DNA of 64,000 nucleotides from Paralichthys olivaceus. Taxonomy: Eukaryota; Chordata; Actinopteri; Pleuronectiformes; Paralichthyidae. The notes beneath the pieces are model-generated. The model made no database searches and was not told where the DNA came from. It was given only the letters and a program-made list of their open reading frames with translations. The stretch is taken from NCBI RefSeq assembly GCF_024713975.1, contig NC_091094.1, positions 21,352,501 through 21,416,500 on the forward strand, written 5' to 3'. Made by a program: the position numbers and the translations under genes. This document shows, piece after piece, positions 1 through 13,349 of this stretch (position 1 is the stretch's first letter; every line of letters starts with the position of its first letter).

Positions 1-3000
1 GGTAGTGGTTTGCTCGTGCTTATATCCTCTTTCTTTTTCCCCACTTTCTTTCCTTTATCAGTGTGCACGGATGTATCTCTACTTTCTCCTCTCCTACTGT
101 TTTCTGTTTTCTGCGAACAAGGTCAATATAACCCCCCGACTGCAAGTTCTAATCCTATGCCAACGATTTTTCACCAGACATGTGTATGTGTGCGTGACAC
201 AGGGTGTGTGATGCTGTGCCAACATGTGTATGGGAGTTCCTCTGGCTGTGGCTTCAGAGGGGGTGAGGAGGAAATCATGGACATACTGCAAGTGAGTCAG
301 ACACATGACAGACACACACATTACAGCACACAGCTCTACGGCAACATGGAATTAGACTAAACTATGTACGTAGTATGTAAGGGTTGTTTATTAAGAGTAA
401 TGCACTTCCCTTCCTTTTTTATAAAGGCCTTTGTATTTATGCATAAATAATGTTTATATATTTGTCTATAATTTGTTATTTTTCACTTATTTTACTTGTT
501 TGCATATTTTGCAGTGGAAAACATAGAAATGAATAACTAATTATGTGAGTTATTGAATGTACTGTTTACACACTGTAGGCCTTTATATATATATATTACC
601 TTTCTACTCATACACACTACAATATTTGGTACATGGTAGCTTAGTTGTATTAGTAGTTTTTTTTTTTATTATAAAGAACATGCCATAAACGGGTTATGGA
701 TACATTTTTTTGTATGGATTCTTTATGAAAATGCCCACAGCTGAACTAAATATAATGTGGTCCTGCAGGTAAGTGTACATTTCTAATTCTTTATATAGCA
801 GCCGGCTCTTATAGGCTTTTTATAGCTGAGGGACACATAATATAACACTGCACCTGTTTACTGCTGTCCATGTTGCCCCACCACAACCCCCCCAAACTGT
901 ATTGTTACCACCAATACACCAACAAGCAATTAAGTGGAGGATCCTCTGTTTGGTGAAATGTCCATATGGGGAAAAAGAGAGGAAAGACAGTTGAAGTCTG
1001 AATTCAGGGCCATTACCTGGCTCTGCTATCGACTGCAGAGTTCAGAGAATGGCCCCTGCACCAAGGTACCATTACAGCTGGATTGATCGGCCTGCACTTA
1101 AGTCCAAATCCCACCTTGTTGCACAAGCCATGGTCTCAGGATCCGGTGACCACGGGATGCGGGTGTGTGTTTGTGGAGCTTGGTGTGTGTTTGTGTGTAT
1201 GTACAGGAGGCTGTTTCATCTGATTTTGTGTCTCTAGACTGGTGTTTTCTAAAGATGCTCTTTGTCTCATATCTCTCAGCATACATCTCCTTTTCCATGA
1301 ATCTATCTGTCTACCGTCAAAAATAATCACACGCCCAATGCCTGTCTGAAGTGTTAAAGTCATCTGGTGACCGGTCATCTCTATATTTGGCTTTCTCATC
1401 TAAACACGATAGCAGACTCATGCTCTACTCATCAGTCTTCGTTCACAGTTTACTCAGAAAGAAGAATTGTTTTTGGTCTGGTTTTTCTGAGTGTACCTAT
1501 CACGAAGTATGAAAAAGTTCCCATGTACGTTATTTAACAGGGTCTCTGCTACTTTCTTTACAGAGACGAAAGAAAATCACAGACACTAACACACCAGACT
1601 AATAAACATTCGCTCGCTAACACAAGTCTGTGACCGCACAGCCCAGTCTCTGGTTTCCTCGACGTAGAGCAGATCAACCCTCCTCTGAGTCCCTGACAGA
1701 CAGAGGCACCGGCCGAGCCGTAAATGTAGCGCACTCTAATAAAGCAATAAAATGCTATTAAATGTCAGGGTCCCTTTGCAGTAGCTGGAAGATGGATGGA
1801 GAGATGGAAACAAAAGGAGACACTGTTAGACGGCTGTATACACCCACACGCACTTTTTTGGCAGGTTTTCTTTCCCTCTTTGCTCAAGACAAACAAAGTA
1901 TCTGCAATATTGATGCCTTACTCCTGTTTTTTCACCTCTGCTTTCTTGCTGGTGACAACTTGCTTTTGTAATTTAAAAACTTTAAAGACTCTCTGTCTTC
2001 CTCAATGCAAGGCCACTGTGTGGTTTCCTGCAACAATGATTTCCTAACAAAACATGTGCACACACACGAACACACACAGACACACAGACACACACACGTA
2101 CATGCACAACTACGTATGTAAAGTTGATTTTCACACTTTACTATTATTAAGCACAAATACCAGAATTGTCTACAGAGCGCTTTTCCTTTCTTTTTACTAA
2201 ATTTTTTTAATGCAAGCATCTTTTCTTTGCTCCAATATATATTAACACGCAGGTTTTTCTTCCTCTCCACAACCAGTCGAAGTCAAGGATCAAAACAAGG
2301 ACAGGTGTGGAGAGAACAGGTGAATCTGAGCAGGGAGGAGGAGGGAGGCAGCACAGCCAGTCCTTGTAATAAAACAACTTTTCTACAAGCCCAGTCACTG
2401 ATCCTTGCACCGTTCTGTATAGAGAATAAAAAATAGAAACAGACGGAAAGAAACAAAGTGTGTGTGTGTGTGTGTGTTTGTTTACGTGTGTGTGCGTGCG
2501 TGCGTGCGCGCCTGGTGTGTATGTGGCAGCGTATCCAAACCTTGACTGGACCCTTATTCTTTGGCTCCTTTTATCAAATGACGGCCCACAGCCAAAAGAA
2601 AAAAAATAGTCTGAGGCCCTGACAGTGACTCTCCAGAGAGCAGCGGCAATTCATTGTGCTTTGTGCCCAAATTATGATTAATGGAAAACAAACAACCTTG
2701 ATGTCGAGCCTGCCTTGATTTTCTATGAGCTTCAACCTCTGTATAGTCGTAGCTCCTCCCTGTGCCAGGAGAAAAGCACCGGACAAACACTTATTAAACT
2801 CCAACTCAACTGGGCCTCATATGGCTTTAAATCAAAGGACATACAGGTTAAGACTCACAGTGTCTCCCTTTGCCTTCACACCACACAAACACACACTCTA
2901 TTTTTACATCCAGATACACACAGAGACTCTTACATGCAGACAAACCGACATCTTGGTTATATCAGTCCCCTCTGCTGCTAATGACCAGCATGCATGTGAT

Positions 3001-6000
3001 TGTATTAATTACTGTCAACTGGTCAGCCAAAAGGAAAGGTAGGAGGAGAGAAAAGAAGAAAACAGGATGAAAAGGAAGAAAGCTGGAGAAGAAGGAGCTG
3101 GAGAGAGGGCGTGATCAGATGGCAGGGAAGGAAAAAGAGAGGTCGGCGACAATAGAGTGTCAGAGAGCAAGAGATAGACAAAGACGGAGCACGGAGAGAG
3201 AGAGGAAGCCTGATCAATTGTTCATTTTACAAAGTCACTGAGACGTGTCAGCAGTGTCAATAAGTGAATTAATTTGTCTATGGGTCTCTGGAGCATGACT
3301 CCATATCACTCTGCTCCTCTGAGACAAGCAGGGCCTCTAACCCCTCACACCCCAACACACACACACCCTAACACACACACACATACACACAGAATGAATA
3401 TGCTGACACAAAAACATTTTGTACTCTTGCTTGTTGAGGCAAATTCTCACCACGCACACAAATACTTGATTTTGTGGTTTGGTAGTACTTTACATTGACT
3501 TACACAGATTCCCTGTAGATTTACCCTTTAGCCTTAGCAAATACCATCACACTTCTAACAATTATTCTACCAAAAAACAAGATAAAATGGTTTTCTTCAT
3601 GAGGAAGAATTTTAATAAGATATTGCTCAATAGGAATAATTTCACTGATGCAATATATGTAAATATGTTCAAATCACCCCCTGGATGAATTCCAGAGAAT
3701 TCCAGTGAATGCAAAATGACCACACACACGGTCACACACATGTGATTCATCCTCAGACGAGCAGCCATCCCCAAGAGGGGCTATTGTCTGCTGGTGACTG
3801 ACATCAGTCAGCCACCAAGAGGCCCCTCGATCACTGGCTGCCTGCTGTTTTCATTACAAAGCCATCACCCCCAGCATGCACACACATAAACTGTGCACAG
3901 GGACATACACATTTACACACACTCACTCACTCCTCTGACAGATTCCCCCCAGTCCTCTCCATACTTCTCTCTGATGGAGCCTCTCTCTCACCCATCCATA
4001 CAATCTGGCTCTGCATTCAGCAAAACACCCGCACCGGGCCCCGGCTTCCTCTCTCACCCCCCTCTCTATAGCCTTTCCTCTATCCGACAACCATTAGCCC
4101 CTCTCTCATGTTCAGCCTCCCACAGGGTTAGACCTTCTACCCCCTTCCATAAGGCGCTGTGCTGTTTGAGGGTCACTGTGATGCTCGCCCCAGGCCGCCA
4201 TCGCACGGCTTCCTTGCCGCAGCGTCACAGTCGACCCATGCTGCAGAGCATGTTGGGAGCTTTTCATAAATCCCACAAACCTACTAACACTCCCACACAC
4301 TCAACACTGTCGCTTACGGTTACCAGCACATCTGCCAGCTGTCAGAGGGGAGCGAACAGGCACTCGCTGTCTGTCACACAGACGGAAACACACACACACA
4401 CACACACAAATACATACACACGAGTGGAAGCAGCAGATTGCATCCAAGGTGATAGATAGAGCACTGTGGGAGGGAACTGTGCCTGTTCAATTACAATCAT
4501 TACTATCACTTAGGGAGATTTGTCATGGTCAAAGTGAGTCGGAGCTGTGGAGAAAATCACCTTGAGGCCCATGAAGTGGTGATACGTCCAGTTTTCGCAA
4601 ATTGGTTGCGACATCCTCAAAACTCTCGCCTTATCGTAAATGACTGATATTAAACCTAAATTGATCACTGAAAAAATCCAAGCAGATGTTTAAGATATAA
4701 TTCCGCAGCATGGCACAAGTCTTTAAAAGCACAAATGAGACAGGAGGAAACCATGTGGCAGAGTGAGCTGCCCATCAAGACATGACGTGTTTGGCTGGAA
4801 TTAAAAGAGTCTGGATGGTGTGACGCTCCACACAGGAGACCAAGACCTCTCTGTCGCTGTCTGACAAAGAGGAGAGAGCAGAACCAAAGGACACACTTGT
4901 AGACAACATAAGAACCTTTGCTTGAAAGATATTGAAAAAAACTTTGAGGATCAAATCATCTGTATTTTAGTTCATTGTTATCAATAAGTGTGATGAGGGC
5001 AAACTCTGAACTTATACTGTATTGGAGTGGTTTTAATGCAATGGCTAATAATCATTTCAAATGTCTTCAGGTAGACAGATACTATGACATTATAAAGCCA
5101 AACAGACTCATAGACAGAGTTAAGTGCATCCAAATAAATCTAGAAAAAAAACATGGATCCAAAATAGTGAATAAGATTAAAAATTATATAAATAAAATAT
5201 TGAGCCTTTTAGGTGCAGCCTGACTAATGCTGGATTTCTTCAGTATTATAGACACTGTCCAGTTTATAGAAATATCAGCCGATATGTTATCAATATACAT
5301 TTAAGGAAACCATAAGATTGATGGATTGTTATGTGTTTTTATTGATTAAAATATCTGCTGAGATATCTTTGAACTTGGAAATATCGATAATGGTGTGAGA
5401 AATCAGATAATTACAAGTTTACAGATATCTCAGCTGATATCTACCAACACAAATACCTAACAATCAATCAATCTTGATATCAATACCTTCATGTGTTTGT
5501 TAGTTTTTGCTTTTTTAGGAATTATAAACAGATGAAAACATTATTCTTGCCTTTACCATTGGTGACACTCTTTACTTATTAAAATAATATTTGTGCACTG
5601 CAGGTTATTGATCAGTGATACCATCCACCTGCAATAAACTGATATCTACGGATATATATCAGCCTGGTCAGTTTATGAGCTCTTTATTAAACCATGGTTA
5701 GTTGGGGCTGGAAACAGAAGTATTCAAAATGTGAAAATATTCAATTTATTGACTAAATTCAATAGTTTATGGGTTCTTGATGCAGATTAAGCCAGAGATA
5801 AAAATCACTCTGAGCTTCAGTATTCCAACAGGTTATGAATCATTATAATAACTGAGCACCCAGCTCATTCAAAGAGTCTCAAATTCAGAAGATCTTGTCT
5901 GAGCCACCACACGCTATTATGAAGGTATCACATGTTCTACTGTGCAACCGTCAGGAGCATCTGAACTTTACCCTCTTTCACCCTGGGGGTCAAGATCTCT

Positions 6001-6383
6001 GTCCAATTGTGGTTGAGACAAGAAACAGATACTCAGCCTGCGCACACTCATTTATCTAATATCTCTCCCTCGTCCATCAGGGTTATGGATCTCCTGTTGG
6101 AGAAGAGACATCAGGCCCTGAGTGGATTTCCCCTCAACCTGATTTCATGAGGATGAGTGAAGGTGTTATTGTCCACTGCCTCTGTGTGACGCTAATTCAT
6201 GCTCTCTGACTCAATACACCCAGAGGCTGCCCTAGATGAAAAGTTGTCCGGGACACTGTCGTTTACAAATGAGAGGCCTCGCTCCATCTTTCTGCCGGTG
6301 GCATGAAAGAACGCCTCTGTACTTTTCTCCTCCTCCTCTCAGTTGGGAAGAAGTCATTCATCACAGTCAATCTGTTAATGCCA

Positions 6384-6388
<5 letters not shown>
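1..6388. other. Non-coding stretch, no gene seen
   Basis: I see no convincing exon here on either strand. Open frames are short, rich in low-complexity Thr/His or Cys/Val runs made by CA/GT repeats, and lack flanking splice signals. The stretch holds scattered CA runs (about 2055-2105, 3356-3392, 4385-4412), a purine-rich block at about 3040-3205 and AT-rich sequence from about 360 to 720 and 4960 to 5700. It may be intergenic, or an intron of a gene whose exons lie outside the window. Confidence 0.6.
2458..2511. repeat. Compound (GT)n/(GTGC)n microsatellite
   Basis: A run of GT dinucleotides is followed by short TTTG and GTGC units and then CGCG. Simple sequence with Z-DNA-type purine/pyrimidine alternation; not coding. 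Confidence 0.9.

Positions 6389-6436
<48 letters not shown>
6389..6436. repeat. (TG)24 microsatellite
   Basis: Uninterrupted TG dinucleotides for 48 bases. Reading frames through it give only Cys-Val or His-Thr runs and are not genes. Confidence 0.97.
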
Positions 6437-6440
<4 letters not shown>

Positions 6441-7121
6441 GCGGAGGTGATCTCCAATCCGTCACACTGCAGTCACCTCTCAAGACGGACATGTCTGATT
6501 CATCTAGCATATCACAGAGTACGCCTTTCATACATGAACTATTTTCTCACCTTTACACACATGAACAAGCACATGGATACACAAGATTCCACTGTGTAAA
6601 GTTTCTCCTATTACTCTCTCACACACACACAACACACACAAACACACACACAAGCATCTTTCCTTGCTTCATCTCTCACAAATATTTTTTTCTGTCTCTC
6701 CACCTCATTTCTCTCGCCTCCCTCGCTGCTGCCCGTCGCCTCTCTGCTTGGACGTGTCCTCATGCACAATCACAAATGCACACAATCCATTCCCCCCCTG
6801 TTCCCAGCCAGTCATCCTGAACAGCTCTCTGTGGGATAAGTAGATAGGAGGCTGTTGAAACATGTAGAGCCGAATGGCCCTCTGAGGATAGTGTCAGTCC
6901 CATGGCTGGGAGCTGCTTGGGGGACATGGGCGGGGGGGGCGAAGAGGAAGGGTCCAGATGAGAGAGAAGCCTGGTGTGAGGAGTAATTGCCAAGTGTGTG
7001 TGTGAGAGAGAAGGAATGGTGGGTGTGAGGCAATGGAAAAGGGTGACAAAGACAGAGGAGAGGCCATCTACTGCAGACAGGAGAAGCAGAACAGCCAGGC
7101 GTCAGAGTGCCACCCTCATAC

Positions 7122-7123
<2 letters not shown>
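6437..7123. other. Non-coding stretch between microsatellites
   Basis: No exon recognised. The stretch has pyrimidine-rich sequence and a short CA run near 6620-6655, and a G run of eight at about 6931. Confidence 0.55.

Positions 7124-7199
<76 letters not shown>
7124..7199. repeat. (GT)38 microsatellite
   Basis: Pure GT dinucleotides for 76 bases. It lies about 450 bases from a second long GT tract at 7655. Confidence 0.97.
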
Positions 7200-7201
<2 letters not shown>

Positions 7202-7652
7202 GACGGCTGGGTGACAGGGGGTCAGGTTGGAGAGAGTAATCTCCCCAGGATTAAGAGTGCTGCTCCTGTGTTAATGTGACTGTCAATGAGAATTAAGTCC
7301 CTGGACCGATCCTCTCCTCCACCGGCCTCTCCTTTCTCCCCCCCTTCCCTCTCCCACTCCTCCTGTCCGCCCTGTCACACTAATGACACCACTTTCTGTG
7401 GAGTGCCAGTGCCGCGCGCCGAAAACAATGGGGGAATAATTACACTCTCTCAATACACTACAAATTGCACAGTCGAGCAGCGGGACGAAGAGAGATATAA
7501 GCCAAAAGAGGGAGAAGAGGGAGGGAGGGAGAGAAAGAGGGGAGCGAAGGAGGGAGGGGTGGAGACAAGGATGACTAACAATTACAACACGATAGGGGTT
7601 GAGTCTCATTACTGCGCCCATTAACATGCACCAAGTAATTTTCCTCATCTCA

Positions 7653-7654
<2 letters not shown>

Positions 7655-7727
<73 letters not shown>
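7655..7727. repeat. (GT)36 microsatellite
   Basis: Pure GT tract of 73 bases. The 450 bases between this and the previous GT tract include a purine-only-like block (about 7485-7572) rich in GGGA repeats, which could adopt triplex or quadruplex forms. Confidence 0.97.
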
Positions 7728-7731
<4 letters not shown>

Positions 7732-7749
7732 AGAGGGGGGATGTACGTG

Positions 7750-9110
7750 CGTAGTGTGTGCGTCCAATAGAGAGTGCCAATAGGTTCTGCAACACACCTC
7801 CCTCTGCCTCTGTGCGCAATCTGCTCAAAGAGCCAGCGGCACCTCATCTCTCTCCCATATGTCTGAGCTCCGGTGCGCTCTCTCCTCTACTCTCCCTTCT
7901 CCTCTCTGTCCCCCAGCCGGTCACGATCCGTGCAGCGCGATTAGAAAAGAGCCCGGTCAGCGGATCGTCCACGAAAGATCACTCAATAGGTGTTGAGCAT
8001 CGCCGAGCTGCGACAGCATCGTTTATTCAACCACACAGCTGCGAAACACTGCATCAACCTCACCTCAATCTCAGCGCCACACACACGGTCAGTGATACCG
8101 ACTCTCGGCGCATCATGTGTGCCATTTTTACGCACGACAATCACGCGCCGTAGGGAGCCGACTCACCTGGAGACCAGAGAGGTTTGTGTTGGAACCCCTG
8201 CTTCTCTTTTGAGAAAGCGCCCCTCTGCAAAAAAGAGGTGTCCGCTGCGCCCTGAGCCAAGAACATCAAAGTTGCGATCAGCTCACCAGGCGTTAAGTGA
8301 GTCAGTCAGCCACTCACCACCCCTTCTCTCCCTGCTGCCGGTGGACAAATGTTTAAATCTCCACAGAACAAGTCTCCCCTTGACCTTACAGTAGTGAATT
8401 GACCATGCGCCATGGTAAGAGTAATTAAAAGGTGAATGTGTATGGAATTTGAATAAAAACAGAAAACATCTTACCCAAATCTATAGACTCGATGACATGA
8501 TCACTAGGAATTGTAAATGATCCAGGTGAGAACACAGACCGCTTTTCCACTTCCAACTTCAACTCCACTGGTTTTGTTTTCCACTAAGCTCCAATCCTTT
8601 TGAGGCTGCTGTCCATGGGTCCTGGAGCCCGCGCACAAACACACCGAGCCAGGGGGGTGAGGATGGTTACAGCCACACCGGAGGAGAACCAGCCCCATGG
8701 AGCCGTCTGAGAGACCAGAGCCCGCACAGAAGTGGTGATGTGGTCCAACCTGGCTGCAGGAGCTCACCGCGTCCCAACATCTCAAAACCAGAGTGAGCAG
8801 AAAGTCACCAAAAAGTGCGTAATTCCTCTCAAGAGACCCGATGTGTTCTTTTTTTTTTCTTCTGGCGACCACTCCACACACACAAGTTCATCCACCTGAG
8901 CGCGTAAGAGTCGCCGGAGAGATGCTGATGAGAGTGATGGTGTGGTGATGTAGGACTGATAGTTGCACTCCCGTCGCTCCTCCCGAGCGGGGATCGATTG
9001 GACACAAGAAATGCGAAGCGAGCCCGTCTTCCCCATTCAGAACACGTGCAACAGCGCCCGCCCAGTTCACCAGCTCCCAAAGAACAACCTCCCCCCTTTT
9101 CTTACTCCCC
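7750..9110 (-). promoter_or_regulatory. CpG-richer block, possible promoter/first exon of an unseen neighbour gene
   Basis: CpG dinucleotides are visibly denser here than in the flanks (for example about 7920-8110 and 8940-9060). On the minus strand there is a reasonable splice donor, GCG followed by GTGAGC, at about 8767. In human the gene downstream of EOGT in this orientation is TAFA4, whose first exon is non-coding. A TAFA4 promoter facing left would fit, but no TAFA-type cysteine motif is visible anywhere to the left, so the link is inference from synteny. It could equally be an orphan CpG island or enhancer. Confidence 0.3.
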
Positions 9111-11194
9111 CCTTCCTCACTGATGTCATGTAGTTTACAAGTAGCCTGGATTGTTGGGGTGGAGGGGACGAGGGGCACGGTTGTAAAGCTGTATGTCCAA
9201 GGAGAATAGAGATACATCTTGTTTTATTTTAACTATTACTCATGTACTTTTAAGACTTTGGTTCAATTAACTTTCCTAAAAGGTGACAGGGACAACAAAT
9301 ACAACGTGTACAACAACTAAGGGACAAACTAATTATCTTTTGTTACAAGAATGGGATCAAGACAATACAAACGGAAAATTGAGGGTGTAAACGTTTGATT
9401 GTATACGCCTGTAGGACTGCAATACATCTTACATGGGATTTAAGTAAGATATATGAGTACACGTTTTACTGAGTTTTGTTACAACTGGTATAGAAGTTGA
9501 GCAATAACGATATATTTCACCTTGAGTTTTCACTACTTCATTATCATTGTGCAACTTACTGCCGTGGTTTTTGACTGAGGTGTTGCCACATTACAGCCCA
9601 CCTCGTGCAGAATACTTGGTTCTGTGGATGAAGTGGTCTCAATCTACCCCCCACCCCCACCCATTCCCCCGCTCGACGACATGTTAAACAGAATTTAATC
9701 ACAGCCGCCTCTTCATTACGCACACGGAGACAGCCTATCAATTATTCCATCCCTTCACTATACACCAGTGCGTTGATGGCGATTGATTGCTTTGCGCTGT
9801 ATTTGCAGTCGTTAAGACTTTGAGGAGGTCGATGTCTGCTAACGACCCAAGGTGAGAGGTATCCGATACGTTCAGATGTCTTGCACTACTGGTGCCATAT
9901 ACGGCGGGCCAGGTGTCATTGAGAGTGGTTTACAGATGGAAAACTACAATAAAAGAGCCATGCACCGAATGTGACGGCAAACAACACAGAGCAATCCCAA
10001 GCACCCACTGTCCTCCACTCCCTCTGACCACGTCTGCTCCCTGTGCATAGAGTGAGAAAAGTGTTGTTTTATTTTCAGCAGATTCATCTAAGGCTTGAAT
10101 CTGTTACAAATCGATCTGTCTGGCTTGGAACTGAGAACAGATTAGACGCTGATGCAGGTTCGCCAGGAGTGAAGCCCTGTAAGTTGCAGGAGTCAGATAA
10201 AAACATTAAACTGAAGTTAAAATCAAATAAAATCCCTGCTTTCAGCACCGCGGACAGAGCCAAGCGCGCTGCATATAAATTCAGCACCACGGACAGCTCC
10301 GGGCTGTCCTGTCACTGCATGGGCTTTTCTCTGCGTTTACTTTGCTGTCGAGCTGTTAATCCACTTCTCACGCGGAATAGACAAAGGTGCTTTGAATGTG
10401 TGAAGTGGAACTGAGGCGGAAAAGTTGATAAAACATAATATATCCTGTCTGCAGCGGCAAGTAGTTGAACCTGTGTGTCACAAAGGCAATCGGAGGCCTT
10501 TAAAGTTAACAGTGAGGCCGCTAATGGATTCAAAAGCCCGTAGAGCACTTATCTCATCAATCCGTCCTCACATCGGTCAGATAGTATCAGAGGAAACCAC
10601 GTCATGTTGCGGTAACACTCCGGTGGATTTAAAAGTGTGAGGTGTTAAATTTAATTTAACTCCCTTGTACTTTCCATTGTTGTTACAGAGCAATCTTAAC
10701 ATTTCACAGTAGGCCTACGTATTCGTTTCCCTTTTGTAAGCACCCCTGATATGTTAGGTCGCACAATCGTCCGAATATATAACAGCACCGAGGGCAAGGT
10801 AAGAGCATAAAGGCAGAAGGCATCTTGGAGTGTCATGTATCAGAGATGAGGGGGTTATAAGATCTCCTGTGGGATTACAGATCTCCTGTCCTGACGCGTC
10901 TCAGGCCCATTATTTTCCAGAGCATACGACCTATACGACTTATCAGCAGAGAGAAGTTATTTAACGTTTCGAAAGGAAAACACATCATTACTTTTATGGC
11001 ATGACGAAATACGGCCACACAGGCGGGGCTGGTGAAGAAGTCTGAGAGGTGAATTTCCAGAGAACTCAAAACGAGGCTCAAGGCAGTAAATGTGGGGCCT
11101 GTTTGTAGATGATGGGTGAGAGAAAGTGTGCCTGCAGCACCTCTGACTACATGAGCACACACGCTGCGCCCTGATGGCCAATGACGCAATAAGG

Positions 11195-11243
<49 letters not shown>

Positions 11244-12094
11244 AGGAGGAAGTTGAGTACTTTGTGAACTGCTTTTTGTCGAAAATGGGGTTGAATAATT
11301 TTTAAATTACTGATCTGCTCTCTTCCACTCTAGTGCTCCGTTTTAGAAACATCCAGCAGCTGAGCTTTGCGCTGAGAAACAGGACTTGGCCATCGATTTG
11401 TAGCTGCCACGAAGGTTAATGAGAACAGACATCTTGGTTCCTCTGCTTTTGATCCCCTCCCTGCATAGAGATTCTTCATTTCTTTACGAGGTCACTGGCA
11501 GTAACCCGAGCAGGGCCATAAATAGTGTCCATCCCAGACAGGCCCGGTGTCTGTCAATACTCAGAAAGTTCAGACACAACATCCGCAAAAAGAGCGGCCA
11601 GGAGCACGACTGCTGACATCAAACTTGTGATATTAAAGCAAAGACACTTTTACAAACATCGCCTCCTTGTGACCCACTGGATATATTTGTGCATAAGTCA
11701 TTCTCATTCTCTACCCCAGTCTGTCTGGGGCCATCACACAGCGCAGGGTGAGGATTTGGACTCATGTGTGGTGTTGTACTGCCCCCACGTGGCTACAATG
11801 TGCTACTTGCAGTTTTTGAGGCCATCCAGATTTATTATGGTGACAGTAAAAACTGAACTAGTGCCCTTTTGCGAAGAGCCCTTTTCCTCCTTAGACCTGA
11901 ACTTACTAAAATAATGAAACCCGCCGCAAAGAGCTGTCTGGCATCAGCAAAAACTGGCAAGACAGAGGCCTCACTTTTTACCCCCCACAAGGTCAGACAT
12001 CAAAAGATGATTGATTAAATTAAGATGAATTAAATCTCAAATGCCTCATGTGGCCAGAGCAGACAGGAGACATGCTTCAGCATTTTTGGAATTA
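9111..12094. other. Non-coding stretch left of the EOGT 3' end
   Basis: No exon recognised. A 123-codon plus-strand open frame at 10043-10414 has no recognisable domain. A 17-base unit (TTCAGCACC-R-CGGACAG) occurs twice, near 10243 and 10279, around a TATAAA string at about 10274. A CA tract lies at 11197-11240. Confidence 0.5.
11197..11240. repeat. (AC)22 microsatellite
   Basis: Pure AC dinucleotides for 44 bases. Confidence 0.97.
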
Positions 12095-12100
12095 TTTATT
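12095..12100 (-). terminator. Candidate EOGT polyadenylation signal
   Basis: AATAAA on the minus strand, about 1.25 kb past the EOGT stop codon at 13350. This is a plausible 3' UTR length, but it was chosen only by motif; other sites cannot be excluded without transcript data. Confidence 0.3.
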
Positions 12101-13349
12101 TCAAATTTTACACAGCTTTAGAATATGAAATCACCCACAAGACCAGCAGAGCCCTGACCAAAGAAGGTCTGACTCAGTTCAAACTGGTTTCATCGATAAA
12201 TAAAACATCAAGCTCACGGAAAGGCCAAGAAACACGAAAATGATCTTCTGATCTCTCAAATGCTCTTGTGCATTGCAGCAGATTGCATACAAATTGTGCT
12301 CATTCTCTTCCAGACTCATTTACTGTATAGTGTAAAACCAGCAGCACTCAAAAGGCTTGAGGAGAGATAACAACTGGCAGCAGCACCCTCATCATTTGAC
12401 CACCCTGACAATGTGCTTCATTTGATCAAGTGCAAAGAAAATTCCAATAAAATGGGCCTTTAGAATCAAAAGGAACTGTATCAATAATCAAACTGGAGTT
12501 GAGCTCAAATAACAGTGACAGTTGTAAAGAAAACTATGTAAACTTTAAGACGGCATTGTAAAAGGTAATTTTAAAAAGCAAATAGTTTCTTTCGCAATAC
12601 TTTATATTAACGTATGAAAGTATTACTGTACAGCACAAATACTGATAATGGTATTTCACTGATACAAAAAAAGCCTCTTAGCAGTTGGAGGTTTTCACTT
12701 ACTCTCTGTCTCTTTTTTTTTGTGAGTTTTTGAGTTGATGAACTTAACTTAAAACATGATTTCACAACCGTAAAGTAAAAAGTTTGCTAATACACTATAT
12801 GTGAAAAACCTAGCATGTGAACGCAACACATTACATTGGAGTGGTGTTGCTGGATGTGCTCAGAAACTCCACTGTGATTGTCAACAGCACTGAGGAGGCT
12901 TACATCAAGGTGAAACTGATCAAATGTGACAAGATGTCACATGTGACAGGACGCCGCAACAGCTGCTCATTAGCTAACTTTATCTGCGTGGAATGAAGTT
13001 GATGCAGTGGAGGTAATGAAGAAACATAGGACACATCTTAACGCTCTCTTAACGCTCTCCAGACACTGCAACTGCACAAGCCTCGTCCTTTAACTGCTTT
13101 GACACTAATAGAGCTGATGAAAGCTATTCTAACCCAAGTTGTCTGCCATACTGCTTTCACTCCTCCAGACTTATCAAAGCAGTGGACAGGAGGTGACAAA
13201 CGTTTTGTCAGACCACTGGTTGTGAGGTAATTTTGAAATAAAAATACTGAACGTACACTGCCATAGTCAAGATGTCTGTTGATCACAACGAAAGGCTGGA
13301 TCATGTTGGAAGTTCTTCAGCAGCCATTTGTTTGCACCTCTCTGAGTGT

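Noticed and set aside
3893..4459. 188-codon open frame, plus strand
   Set aside because: Ser/Pro/Thr/His-rich translation of CT- and CA-rich sequence, ending in a CA repeat; no domain, no splice context and no relation to a known family.
6236..7828. Several long frames (Cys-Val or His-Thr runs) over GT tracts
   Set aside because: These arise because GT repeats contain no stop codons; they are microsatellite translations.
10043..10414. 123-codon open frame, plus strand
   Set aside because: No recognisable motif or start context; composition like random sequence.
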